64,000 nucleotides of DNA from Pseudomonadota bacterium (GTDB lineage Bacteria; Desulfobacterota; Binatia; Binatales; Binataceae), in the NCBI GenBank assembly GCA_021325355.1, contig JAJPHI010000031.1, forward strand, positions 43,674-107,673. Direction: 5' to 3'. This document shows positions 8,304-17,433 of this stretch, piece by piece (within the stretch, counting starts at the first letter, position 1; every line of letters begins with the position of its first letter). The notes below the pieces were generated by a model that was not told where the DNA came from, did no database searches, and saw only the letters and a program-made list of their open reading frames with translations. A program made the translations under genes and the position numbers.

Positions 8304-9878
8304 ATGAGGCGTTCATCGGCATTGACCGGCATCCTCGGCCTCGTACTCCTGATCTTCGGGCTCATCGGCTATGCCCTGACCAGCGGCGGCTTTGCCCGCC
8401 TGTACATTTTCGTCAACCTCATCGTCGGCGGCTTTGCCGTCATCGGCTGGCTCGCCGCGAGCTGGAGCGATCTCGGCTCTATCGCCGGTCAGCGCCGCAC
8501 GCGCTACGGCGCCAATGCCGCGGTCTACTCGGTCGGTTTCGTCCTGCTCCTCGTCGCCGCCAACTTCCTCGCCTCGCGCTACCATCGTCAATTCGATCTC
8601 ACGGCGCAAAAGGTCTTCAGCCTCTCACCGCAATCCGTCACCGTCGTCAAACAGTTGAAGAAGCCGCTCAAGCTTTACGGCTTCGTGCAAGGCGGCCACA
8701 GTCCCACTGCCGAATCACTCTACCAGCAGTATGCCTACGCCTCCCCGCTGATTACCTATGAGCTGGTCGATCCCAACAAGCATCCCGAGCTCGCCGAGCG
8801 CTTCAAAGTCACCACCATGGATACCACGCACTTGCAGTACGGCGGCGATACCGGCTCCGGCAGCAACGTCACCGACCTCAATGAAGGCGCCATCACCAAC
8901 GGCATCATGAAACTGATCAAGTCGGGCAGCGGCCAGACCGCCTGCTTCGCTATCGGCGAGGGCGAGGCCGACCCCGACGAAGCCCTGCAGCCCGGTGGCT
9001 TCAACGAATTTCAGAAGGGCCTCGAGGGCGAGAACTTCCAGGTTAAAAAAGTCGTTCTCGTCTCCGAGCCCAAGGTGCCCGACGACTGCGCCATCCTTAT
9101 TCTCGCCGGACCGACCCGCCCCCTGGTGCCCCATGAGCTCGACGCCATCACGCAATATCTTGACGGCGGCGGGCGGATGCTCGCGATGCTGCGGCCGCAG
9201 CGCCCCGATAAAGCTTACGACGAAACCGCCCTCGTCAACCTGCTCGGCGACTGGGGCGTCAAGGTCGGCAATAACGTGGTCGTCGATCAGGTGGTGCGCC
9301 TGTTCGCCGGCCCCGCCCTCGGTCTCGACCCGACCGTCAATATGTACCCCACTCACGAAATCACCTACGGCTTCAACAAGCAGACGGTCTTTCCGATGGT
9401 GCGCACGGTCGATCCGATCGATCCCCCCAAACCGGGCCTCGACGTCACTTCACTCGCCAAAACCTCCGATACCTCGTGGGCCGAAACCGATCTGAATTCC
9501 CTCTTCAACAAGCAGACCGCCCACTTCGACGCCGCCACCGATACCAAGGGCCCGGTCAGCGTCGCCGTCGCCGTTGAGGCCAATCTCGACCAGCTCAAAC
9601 GCGGCAAAGGCACCGCCCGGATGGTCGTCTTCGGCGATACCGATATCGCCGACAATCAGTACATCGACAACTTCTTCAACCGCGACTTTCTCATGAACAG
9701 CGTCGATTGGCTCGCCGGCCAAACCAATTCCATCACCATTCGCCCCAAGTCGCTCCGCGCTTCGCGGTTCAACCTGACCATCCAGCAGTTCGATATCGTC
9801 TTTGTCCTCTCGGTCCTGCTGATTCCCGAACTGCTGCTGCTCACCGGCCTCGCCGTCTGGTGGCAACGGCGCAACTAG
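8304..9878 (+). CDS. GldG-like ABC transporter auxiliary protein
   Basis: 524 residues. There are two N-terminal membrane segments (about residues 8-28 and 35-55), a third near 75-95, then a large extracytoplasmic domain of the ABC-type auxiliary/GldG family and a C-terminal membrane helix ending in WWQRRN. The soluble part starts with the typical DLTAQKVFSLSPQS segment, where family members have a conserved F-S-LS turn. It lies downstream of the ABC-2 permease and upstream of the DUF4340 gene, the standard order of this cassette. The role is presumed to be a periplasmic or membrane scaffold for the exporter. Start: ATG 8304; an upstream site is not evident. Confidence 0.82.
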   Translation: MRRSSALTGILGLVLLIFGLIGYALTSGGFARLYIFVNLIVGGFAVIGWLAASWSDLGSIAGQRRTRYGANAAVYSVGFVLLLVAANFLASRYHRQFDLTAQKVFSLSPQSVTVVKQLKKPLKLYGFVQGGHSPTAESLYQQYAYASPLITYELVDPNKHPELAERFKVTTMDTTHLQYGGDTGSGSNVTDLNEGAITNGIMKLIKSGSGQTACFAIGEGEADPDEALQPGGFNEFQKGLEGENFQVKKVVLVSEPKVPDDCAILILAGPTRPLVPHELDAITQYLDGGGRMLAMLRPQRPDKAYDETALVNLLGDWGVKVGNNVVVDQVVRLFAGPALGLDPTVNMYPTHEITYGFNKQTVFPMVRTVDPIDPPKPGLDVTSLAKTSDTSWAETDLNSLFNKQTAHFDAATDTKGPVSVAVAVEANLDQLKRGKGTARMVVFGDTDIADNQYIDNFFNRDFLMNSVDWLAGQTNSITIRPKSLRASRFNLTIQQFDIVFVLSVLLIPELLLLTGLAVWWQRRN

Positions 9879-9900
9879 TCAATCGCGCGCATCGCTCGTC

Positions 9901-11382
9901 ATGTCTCTGCGCAATACGCTCGTCGTCTTCATCCTGCTGATCATCGTCGGCGGCTATGCGCTCTACCTCAACCATCAGCCGCCCCCCGAGGCCAATCCCA
10001 AGGTCTATCACCTCGACGCCAAGGACATTCGTTCCATCGAGCTCAAGTCGCCCGATCGCGATATCGTCGTCGAGCGCGCCGGCGCCGGCAAATGGAACAT
10101 CACCAAACCCGTCAACGCGCCCGCTGACAGCGGCACCGTCGATTCCATCGCCAACCAGATCGCGAGCCTCGAAATCACCGGCACCGCCGATGAACATCCG
10201 ACCGACCTCGCGCCCTTCGGCCTCGCCGTCCCCGCCGTCACCGTGACCGTTGTCACCACCGACGGCAAAACCCTTCCCTCGATCATGGTCGGCAGGCAGG
10301 CGCCCATCGGCAACGCCGGTTTCATCAAGGTGGCCGATAAGCCCGCGGTCGTGATGGTCGCGCCGTCGTTCGCCGCCGATGTCAATCGTCATGTCAACGA
10401 CCTGCGCTCGCGGAGCCTCTTCCCCGCGCTCAACCCGCTCGACGCCGATCGCATCGTGATGCGCCGCGCGACCGGCACCCTCGAACTCACCCGCACCAAC
10501 GACAAGTGGATGATCACTCGGCCGACCAGCTATCCCGCGGATAACGAAGCCGTCCTGCGCCTGCTGCGCCTCCTCGACAACGTCCGCCTGACCGATTTCG
10601 TCGATGACGCCAAGCCCGACCTTGGCAAGTACGGCCTCGCCAACCCCTCGCTGGCGATTACGCTCTATGCGCCGGATCACAAGGACGGCCAGACGCTCGC
10701 CTTCGGCTATGTCGATCCCAAGGTCGGCAGCAACGCCGTCTACTCGCGCACCGGCACCGCTCCCGATGATCCCGTCTATACCGTCACCAAGGATGTCTTC
10801 GCGTCGGCCGACGTCGGTTATGACGATCTCCGCGACAAGACCGTCGTGCGCTTCGATCCATCCAAAGTCAGTCGCGTGACGCTCACCGGCGCCGGCCTCG
10901 ATGAAACCGTCGAGCGCCATGGCAAAAATCAATGGCTCGTCACCGCCGACGGCAAGAGCGCGCCCGCCGAACAGCCCGTCGTCCAGAGCCTGCTCGATCA
11001 ACTGCACACCCTCACCGCCAAGGCGATCGTCGAAGATAACCTGACCGATCCCCAACGCTACGGGATGGTCACGCCGGCGATTACCATCGCGATGTTCGAC
11101 GACGGCGGCAAATCGCTCGGCGTCGTGCGCGCCTCGCTGCTCGAAATCACCACCAAACCGCAGAGCTCCGACGAAAAGGTCGAGACGCGCCATCAGGCCT
11201 ACGCCACCACCAGTCTCGACTCCGACGTCTATCAGATCGAGCCGCAAGCCGTGCAGGATCTGCGCAACACCGCCGACCGCCTCCACAGTGACGCGGTGCC
11301 GACGCCAACGCCGTCACCCACGAGCTCACCCACCGCGCATCCGTCCGCGTCTCCCGCCGCGTCGCCGGTCGCGCCGCATTAA
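9901..11382 (+). CDS. DUF4340 domain-containing membrane-anchored protein
   Basis: 493 residues with a single N-terminal anchor (about residues 5-22) and a long periplasmic region made of repeated DUF4340-type units of the kind '..W.ITRP..YPADNEAVLRLL'. One unit begins near residue 60 and another near 195. The C-terminal 40 residues are a Pro/Thr/Ser/Ala-rich tail, probably disordered. Last gene of the four-gene Gld-type operon. Function unknown beyond its fixed association with these exporters. Confidence 0.82.
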   Translation: MSLRNTLVVFILLIIVGGYALYLNHQPPPEANPKVYHLDAKDIRSIELKSPDRDIVVERAGAGKWNITKPVNAPADSGTVDSIANQIASLEITGTADEHPTDLAPFGLAVPAVTVTVVTTDGKTLPSIMVGRQAPIGNAGFIKVADKPAVVMVAPSFAADVNRHVNDLRSRSLFPALNPLDADRIVMRRATGTLELTRTNDKWMITRPTSYPADNEAVLRLLRLLDNVRLTDFVDDAKPDLGKYGLANPSLAITLYAPDHKDGQTLAFGYVDPKVGSNAVYSRTGTAPDDPVYTVTKDVFASADVGYDDLRDKTVVRFDPSKVSRVTLTGAGLDETVERHGKNQWLVTADGKSAPAEQPVVQSLLDQLHTLTAKAIVEDNLTDPQRYGMVTPAITIAMFDDGGKSLGVVRASLLEITTKPQSSDEKVETRHQAYATTSLDSDVYQIEPQAVQDLRNTADRLHSDAVPTPTPSPTSSPTAHPSASPAASPVAPH

Positions 11383-11480
11383 CGGCCGCCGCACCTCCAC
11401 CCCCGATCTTCGCGATTCTTGTGCTCGACCGCGAAATGCGCGAAGCTCCTCACAGCTAGCCATGAAGTCGAGGAGACACC

Positions 11481-12677
11481 ATGAGTTACACCATCATCGA
11501 TGTTGATACGCACGTAACCGAAACGCCCGATCTGTGGACAAGCCGCGCTCCCGCTAATATCCGCGATAAGGTGCCCCGCACGATCACCGACGAGCATGGC
11601 ACCGTCCGCTGGGTGCTCGGCGACAGCAACAGTCTGCTCGCCAGCGCCGGCATGACCGCCACCGCCGGCCGCGGCAGCTTCGCCAAACCGCCGAAAACCT
11701 ACGAAGAGATGCATCCCGGCGCCTACGATGCCAAGGCCCGCCTCAAGTACATGGACGAGATGGGCATCTGGGCGATGGTCATGTATCCCAACGTCGGCGG
11801 CTTCGGCGCGCAGCAGTTCCTGAAACTCAACGACCCCGATCTCATGATCAAGTGCGTCCAGATCTACAACGACTGGCAAACCGAATGGGCCTCCGCCGAC
11901 TCGCGCCGCCTCATCCCGATCACCTCGATCCCCTTCTGGGACGTCAACCAGGCCGTTAAGGAAATTCGCCGATGCGAGAAAATGGGCCATCGCGGCATCC
12001 TCTTTACCGGTGAGCCGCAGTATTACGGCCTGCCGCTCCTTGGCGATAAGCACTGGAACCCGCTGTGGGAGGTCGCCTGCGAACTCGACCTGCCGCTCAG
12101 CTTCCATATCGGCTCGGGCGACATGACCGAGGGTCTGCTCAAGCAGAAGATGGAAATCTACGGCAAGATGGCTTCGTTCACCGAGCTCGCCGTCGAGATC
12201 TTCCTGCGCAACGGCCTGCAGTTGAATGACCTCTTGTTCTCCGGCGTCCTCGCCCGCTTCCCCACTATAAAGTTCGTCTCCGTCGAAAGCGGCATCGGCT
12301 GGATTCCCTTTATGCTCGAGGCCGCCGACTACCAGTACAAAGGCAACAGCGTCGCCAAGCTCCAGCCCGAGTTCGGCGATATGCTGCCCTCCGAATACTT
12401 CGCCCGCAACGTCTACGCCTGCTACTGGTTCGAGCAGATCGCCCCGCGCCGCCTCATCGACAAAATCGGCGCCGACAATATCCTCTTCGAAACCGATTTC
12501 CCCCATCCGACTTCGCTCTACGGCGAGGAGGTCTTTGCCCGGATCAAAGGCGGCCTCGAGGATTGCGAAGAGTCGGTCCGCCGCAAGATCCTCTGGGACA
12601 ACGGCCAGAAGCTCTACAAGGTCGCGCCGCCCACTGCCGCGGACGAAAAGCGCCAGGCGGCCGCCCTCGCCAACTAG
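11481..12677 (+). CDS. Amidohydrolase family protein (COG2159 / amidohydrolase_2)
   Basis: 398-residue TIM-barrel metal hydrolase or decarboxylase. It begins with the IDVDTHVTE motif, where D-x-D/H ligands bind the metal in this family. Downstream are SFHIGSGD with the third ligand, SVESGIGWIPFMLE, and the closing ETDFPHPTS motif with the Asp/His pair typical of ACMSD-like amidohydrolases. AGGAGACACC precedes the ATG. Related proteins act on aromatic or alicyclic carboxylates, but the substrate here cannot be told. It stands alone between the ABC operon and polA, with a hairpin after the stop. Confidence 0.85.
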   Translation: MSYTIIDVDTHVTETPDLWTSRAPANIRDKVPRTITDEHGTVRWVLGDSNSLLASAGMTATAGRGSFAKPPKTYEEMHPGAYDAKARLKYMDEMGIWAMVMYPNVGGFGAQQFLKLNDPDLMIKCVQIYNDWQTEWASADSRRLIPITSIPFWDVNQAVKEIRRCEKMGHRGILFTGEPQYYGLPLLGDKHWNPLWEVACELDLPLSFHIGSGDMTEGLLKQKMEIYGKMASFTELAVEIFLRNGLQLNDLLFSGVLARFPTIKFVSVESGIGWIPFMLEAADYQYKGNSVAKLQPEFGDMLPSEYFARNVYACYWFEQIAPRRLIDKIGADNILFETDFPHPTSLYGEEVFARIKGGLEDCEESVRRKILWDNGQKLYKVAPPTAADEKRQAAALAN

Positions 12678-12706
12678 CCGCTTCGTCCGACTGACGTAAT
12701 CTCAAC

Positions 12707-12736
12707 GCGGCCCTCTCCCCGAGCGGAGAGGGCCGC
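12707..12736 (+). terminator. Hairpin between amidohydrolase and polA (likely terminator)
   Basis: Perfect 12-bp inverted repeat GCGGCCCTCTCC / GGAGAGGGCCGC with a 6-base loop, 30 bases after the amidohydrolase stop. No strong T-run follows (CGTTCTT), so it may be a weak terminator or an RNA-end protecting structure. Confidence 0.55.
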
Positions 12737-12813
12737 CGTTCTTCGCCATCCTTCACCAACGATCCCGTGCCCGACCGCCCAACTTCGCCCATGCCGATTA
12801 TCCGCGACGCCGC

Positions 12814-12819
12814 TATAAT
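12814..12819 (+). promoter_or_regulatory. -10 element of polA (predicted leaderless)
   Basis: A consensus TATAAT ends 8 bases before the polA ATG at 12828. Transcription would begin within a base or two of the start codon, and there is no ribosome-binding site. No good -35 is visible at 16-18 bases. Confidence 0.5.
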
Positions 12820-12827
12820 CACTCTCG

Positions 12828-15422
12828 ATGGCTGAAGCGCGCCGCACGCTCTACCTCGTCGATGGCTCGGGCTATGTCTTCCGCGCCTTCTTCGCGCTCC
12901 CGCAACTGAACAACTCGCGCGGGATGCCCACCAATGCCGTCTACGGCTTCATCCGGATGCTCATGAAGCTGCTGAAGGACGCCCGCCCCACCCATATCGC
13001 GGTCGTCTTCGACGCCCCCACCAAAACCTTCCGCGACGACCTCTTCCAGGACTACAAGGCCAACCGCGTCGAGACCCCCAACGATCTCGTGCGCCAGATC
13101 CCCTACATTCATCGCGCCGTCGACGCCTTCAAAATCCCCCGCCTCGTCATCGACGGCTACGAGGCCGACGACGTTATCGGCACCCTTGCCGTCAAAGGCG
13201 CGCGCGACAGCTTCGATACCGTCATCGTCACCGGCGACAAGGATTTCATGCAGTTGGTCGGTCCCCATATCACCCTGTGGGATACGATGAAGGACGAGCG
13301 CGTCGCCGCCCGCCAGGTCAAGGAAAAACTCGGCGTCGATCCCGCTCTCGTCATCGATCTCATGGCGCTCACCGGCGACGCCATCGACAACATCCGCGGC
13401 ATTCCCGGTGTCGGCGAAAAGAAGGCAAGCGCGTTGATTCAGCATTTCGGCTCGCTCGAAAAGGTCTTCGCCAATCTCGATCGTCTGCGCGAAGTCCCCG
13501 GCATCGGCCCGAAACTCGTCGCCGCAATCAGCGCTCATCGTGCCGACGCCGAGCTCGCGCGCAAGCTCGTGACCATCGCGACCGACGCCCCCCTGCAACT
13601 GCAACCCGACGACTTCGCCTGGTCCGGCGCCGATCACGACGCGCTCATCGCCCTGATGCGTGAACTCGAGTTCGGGAGCCTCGTCGCCGAACTCGCTCCC
13701 GCAACCGTCGCAGCCCCTCCCGCAGCCGAAATCACCGAAGTCCGCATCGATGAGCAGCGCCTCCCCGCGCTCCTCGACGACTTGCGCGCCGCCGATCGCC
13801 TGAGCCTTCACCTCGGCGGCGACGCCGCCGGCGCCATCGTCCTGAAGCTAAAGGCCGCCGGCCGTCCCGCCCTCTACACCCTCGCCCGCGATCTCCTTCC
13901 GCGCGCGCGCGAACTGCTCGCCGCCCCCCGGCCCGCCAAAGCCTGCCACGACGTCAAACGCCACCTCAACCTCCTGCGCCGCTACGGCGTCGCGCTCGAC
14001 GGCGTCCAGTTCGACACGATGCTTGCCGGCTTCCTGATCAATCCCGGCAAGCCCGAACCCGCGCTCGACGACCTCTACCACGAGCACCTCGCCCCGCTCG
14101 GCGGACCCGCCGCCCCCGGCGCCGAACCGCTCGCCGTCGAAGCCCTCTGGGATACCCTCGCCACCGCCCTGGATCGCAATCAGCTCGTGCGCCAGTTCAG
14201 CGAAATCGAACTGCCCGTCGCCAAAGTCCTCGCCGAGATGGAAGCCACCGGCATCGGTATCGACGCCTCCGCCTTAAAGCAGATGTCCGCCGAGTTCGGC
14301 CGCGAGCTCGCCCAGCTCGAAAGCGAATGCTTCCGGCTCGCCGGCCGCGAGTTCAACCTCAACTCGCCCCTGCAATTACGCGACATCCTCTTCAATGACC
14401 TGAAACTGCCGACCAAGGGTCTCAAGAAAACCAAGAGCGGCTTCTCCACCGATGCCGACGCGCTCGAGAAACTCGCCGCCGCCCATCCCTTGCCGCGCAA
14501 ACTCCTCGAATACCGCGCCCTCGCCAAACTCAAATCCACCTACTGCGACGCCCTCCCCGAGCTGATCGATCCCGCCACCGGCCGGCTCCATACGTCGTTC
14601 CACCAGGCCCTCACCGCCACCGGCCGCCTGAGCTCCACCGAACCCAACCTCCAGAACATCCCGACCCGCACCGAAGAGGGACGGCGCATCCGCCGCGCCT
14701 TCGTCGCCGACCCCGGCCGCATCCTGATCTCGGCCGACTACTCGCAGATCGAATTGCGCGTTCTCGCCCATCTCTCCGATGACCCCACCCTGGTCGAGGC
14801 GTTCGCCCGCGGCGAGGATATCCACGCGCGCACCGCCGCCGACGTCCTCGGCGCCGCCAAAGACGACCGCGAGGCCCGCCGCCTCGCCAAGGTCATCAAT
14901 TTCGGCATCATCTATGGTATGGGACCACAGCGGCTCGCCGCCGAGCTCGAAATTCCGCTCGCCGAAGCCCAGGCCTATATCAAACGTTATTTTGAACGCA
15001 TGCCCGGAGTTAAATCCTACTTCGACCAGACCCTCCGCGACGCCCGCGAACGCGGCTACGTCACCACGATGTTCGGGCGCCGCCGCTACCTCCCGGAACT
15101 CAACGGGCCCGACGGCGGCGCCCGCGCCCAGGCCGAGCGCATTGCCATCAATACCCCCATCCAGGGCACTGCCGCCGACCTGATCAAACTCGCGATGGTC
15201 CGTCTGGCCGCGATGCTTTCGGCCGCCTCGATTCGCGCTAAAATGGTCCTGCAGGTCCACGACGAGCTGTTGATCGAGGCCGACCGCGACGCCGCTGCCG
15301 CCGCCGCTACCGCGATTCGGAGCGCGATGGAGGACGTCGCTCAACTTAAGGTGCCGCTGATGGTCGATCTTAAGGCCGGTTCCAATTGGGCCGAGATGCT
15401 CCCCCTTACCCCGACCGCTTGA
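12828..15422 (+). CDS. polA: DNA polymerase I
   Basis: 864-residue family A polymerase for gap filling and primer removal. The N-terminal 5'-3' exonuclease domain is intact (LVDGSGYVFRAFFALP at the start, TGDKDFMQLV, the Asp cluster GDAIDN). The central region aligns in position with the 3'-5' proofreading domain but lacks the Asp-x-Glu exo I motif (LSLHLGG instead) and has His in place of the exo II Asp, so proofreading is probably absent, as in Taq-like enzymes. The polymerase domain is complete: motif A (SADYSQIELR), motif B (KVINFGIIYGMG) and motif C (QVHDELLIEA). Confidence 0.96.
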   Translation: MAEARRTLYLVDGSGYVFRAFFALPQLNNSRGMPTNAVYGFIRMLMKLLKDARPTHIAVVFDAPTKTFRDDLFQDYKANRVETPNDLVRQIPYIHRAVDAFKIPRLVIDGYEADDVIGTLAVKGARDSFDTVIVTGDKDFMQLVGPHITLWDTMKDERVAARQVKEKLGVDPALVIDLMALTGDAIDNIRGIPGVGEKKASALIQHFGSLEKVFANLDRLREVPGIGPKLVAAISAHRADAELARKLVTIATDAPLQLQPDDFAWSGADHDALIALMRELEFGSLVAELAPATVAAPPAAEITEVRIDEQRLPALLDDLRAADRLSLHLGGDAAGAIVLKLKAAGRPALYTLARDLLPRARELLAAPRPAKACHDVKRHLNLLRRYGVALDGVQFDTMLAGFLINPGKPEPALDDLYHEHLAPLGGPAAPGAEPLAVEALWDTLATALDRNQLVRQFSEIELPVAKVLAEMEATGIGIDASALKQMSAEFGRELAQLESECFRLAGREFNLNSPLQLRDILFNDLKLPTKGLKKTKSGFSTDADALEKLAAAHPLPRKLLEYRALAKLKSTYCDALPELIDPATGRLHTSFHQALTATGRLSSTEPNLQNIPTRTEEGRRIRRAFVADPGRILISADYSQIELRVLAHLSDDPTLVEAFARGEDIHARTAADVLGAAKDDREARRLAKVINFGIIYGMGPQRLAAELEIPLAEAQAYIKRYFERMPGVKSYFDQTLRDARERGYVTTMFGRRRYLPELNGPDGGARAQAERIAINTPIQGTAADLIKLAMVRLAAMLSAASIRAKMVLQVHDELLIEADRDAAAAAATAIRSAMEDVAQLKVPLMVDLKAGSNWAEMLPLTPTA

Positions 15423-15502
15423 ACCCTCGTGCGCCCCTTTTGCCCACCTTCCCGACCCCGCCCCGAGGCTGAATTTCCTTTCATCGCCTCCGTCTAACCC
15501 AT

Positions 15503-16081
15503 TTGAGTAAACCAGCGCGCCCAGTGGCCGACGAGACCGAGCTCATCCAACGGGCGAGCAGCGGTGACGCGCAAGCCTTCGGCACGCTGGTCGAGCGCTA
15601 TCAGCGGCGAGTGATCGGCGTCGCCATGGCCGTCGTCCACAACCCCGATGATGCCCTCGAACTGGCTCAGGAAACGTTCGTCCGCGCCTATGAGAATCTG
15701 TCCAAATTCGAATCCCGCTCGAGCTTCTCGACCTGGCTCTATCGCATCGCCGCCAATCTCGCGATCGATTTCCGCCGCCGTGAAGGCCGCTACACTGTCC
15801 TGCGCGGCGAGGAAGGCGAAAATGAGCTCTCCCGCCTGCCCAGCGAGGCCCGCAACTCCTTCGAGGAACATGCCCGCGGCGAACTCAATGCCCATCTGCG
15901 CCGCGCTCTCGATGAGTTGACGCCGGAGCATCGTGCGGTGATACTTCTGCGAGAAGTGGAAGGCCTCTCCTACGACGAAATCAGCGAGGTGCTCCGATGT
16001 CCCCGTGGCACCGTGATGAGTCGTCTCCATTATGCGCGCAACCGCCTCCGCGCGCTGCTTAAGGACCTCGAATCGGATTGA
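15503..16081 (+). CDS. RNA polymerase sigma factor, ECF (RpoE-like) subfamily
   Basis: 192 residues. Region 2 (YQRRVIGVAMAVVHNPDDAL followed by AQETFVRAYENLSKFE) and region 4 (EHRAVILLREVEGLSYDEIS with RGTVMSRLHYARNRLR) are clear. The frame opens at TTG 15503; an in-frame GTG at 15524 is an equally plausible start, and neither has a ribosome site. It is followed 4 bases later by a zinc-finger anti-sigma gene, so it probably responds to an envelope or redox signal through that partner. Confidence 0.93.
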   Translation: MSKPARPVADETELIQRASSGDAQAFGTLVERYQRRVIGVAMAVVHNPDDALELAQETFVRAYENLSKFESRSSFSTWLYRIAANLAIDFRRREGRYTVLRGEEGENELSRLPSEARNSFEEHARGELNAHLRRALDELTPEHRAVILLREVEGLSYDEISEVLRCPRGTVMSRLHYARNRLRALLKDLESD

Positions 16082-16085
16082 GCCT

Positions 16086-16733
16086 ATGGTTTCCTGTAGC
16101 GAGATTCAGCTTCTCCTCGGCCCCTTCGACGATGGCGAGCTCGAACCGCACGAAATGCAGGACGTCGCCCTGCATATCGTCACCTGTCGCGACTGTAATG
16201 CCGCCCTCGAAGACTACCGCGCCCTCGGCGTCGCCCTCCGCAATACCGTCCGCCCGCCCGCCGTCGATCTCACCCCCGCGGTGCTTGCCCGCCTCGAGGC
16301 GATGCCGCGGCCATGGCGCCATCGCGTCCGCGCCTTCATCGAGTCCTTCGGCCGCATCGGCACCGCCATCGAGGTCGTCAGCCTCGCCGCCGTTACCGCC
16401 GTCCTGACCGTGGTAATCGCCAATCCCGCCGTCCAGAAACTGGTCAAGGGCCCCACCCACGACTCGCCGCCGCTCCTCACCTCCTCCCTCCCGCGGCCGG
16501 TCGCGCCGATCGCCTTTGCGCGAACCTCCTCCCCGGCCCGGCGGATGACCCCGGCGGTCGCCAGCTCAACCCCCGTCAATCAGTTCGCCGCGACCGAACC
16601 GCCCGAGGTCCAGAGCGCCAGCGCGATGCAGGATCTCGCCGCCGAACTCGGCGCCGGCGATAGTCAATCGGTCGCCGTCTGGAACGAACCCAATACCCAT
16701 ACCACCGTCGTCTGGGTGCCCGATCAGCCCTGA
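16086..16733 (+). CDS. Zinc-finger anti-sigma factor (membrane-bound)
   Basis: 215 residues from the ATG at 16086, 4 bases after the sigma-factor stop. The N-terminus has the zf-HC2/ZAS motif: Cys4, then DGEL, His30-x3-Cys34-x2-Cys37. A single hydrophobic segment (about residues 97-120, IEVVSLAAVTAVLTVVIA) would cross the membrane. The C-terminal 90 residues would be periplasmic and are Pro/Ser/Thr-rich without a recognised sensor domain. It probably holds the upstream ECF sigma factor inactive until a signal arrives. Confidence 0.88.
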   Translation: MVSCSEIQLLLGPFDDGELEPHEMQDVALHIVTCRDCNAALEDYRALGVALRNTVRPPAVDLTPAVLARLEAMPRPWRHRVRAFIESFGRIGTAIEVVSLAAVTAVLTVVIANPAVQKLVKGPTHDSPPLLTSSLPRPVAPIAFARTSSPARRMTPAVASSTPVNQFAATEPPEVQSASAMQDLAAELGAGDSQSVAVWNEPNTHTTVVWVPDQP

Positions 16734-16736
16734 CCT

Positions 16737-17339
16737 ATGCGTCGCTTCAAAGGGCTTGTGATGCTGCCGCTCTGGATCGCGGCGATCTCGGTCGGTATCG
16801 TCTACGCCGCCTCCGACGCCGGCCGCGATCAGCCCATCAAAATCCAGGTCGAATCGATTCAGGCCCGCTATGCCGATACCAGCGCCGTCGCCCTGCGCCG
16901 CTCCGTGCCCGTCCGGATGGATCCGCGGCTCAACCAGAGCGGCCTCTCCGATCGCCTCCGCCTGATGTTTGACTACTCCGAGTACCAGCTCGTCCGCCGC
17001 CAGAGCGCCAACTCCACCTGCGGCGGCGCCGTCGCCTTCAACCTCCCCGGCGGCCATATCCTGCACGTCGCGCCGCTCGCCGTCGAGGACAACGAACTCG
17101 CGATGGACCTCGCGATGTTCGAGGGCGACCGCATGATCATGCGCCTGCCCTTTCGCCTGTCGGCCGGCGGGATGCTGATGCTGGTCGATCAGCACGCGCC
17201 CAACCGTTTTTACATCACCGCCATCTCCGCCGAGGGCCCGCAACTCCGTCCACAGGCAAGTGTCGTCCCCGTTCCGCAGATGCCCGCCATTCCCCCGGTC
17301 GAGCCCATCCCGCTCCCCGCCTTCATCCAGCCCTGGTAA
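16737..17339 (+). CDS. Hypothetical exported protein in the sigma/anti-sigma operon
   Basis: 200 residues; family not recognised. A hydrophobic N-terminal segment (residues about 6-24, ending AASDA) could be a signal peptide or anchor. The remainder alternates short beta-like stretches and ends in a Pro-rich tail (about 185-198). It starts 3 bases after the anti-sigma stop, so the three genes are one transcription unit. It may be an extracytoplasmic partner or sensor of the anti-sigma factor; that is inference from position only. Confidence 0.7.
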   Translation: MRRFKGLVMLPLWIAAISVGIVYAASDAGRDQPIKIQVESIQARYADTSAVALRRSVPVRMDPRLNQSGLSDRLRLMFDYSEYQLVRRQSANSTCGGAVAFNLPGGHILHVAPLAVEDNELAMDLAMFEGDRMIMRLPFRLSAGGMLMLVDQHAPNRFYITAISAEGPQLRPQASVVPVPQMPAIPPVEPIPLPAFIQPW

Positions 17340-17433
17340 CCCCCACCCGTCCCGCCTCCGCTCCTCCTCCCGCAGCTTCCTTAGCCGGTCGTCAGCCCCG
17401 GCCTTCCCCTCCTTCCATTGCCAGCGCCGATGC

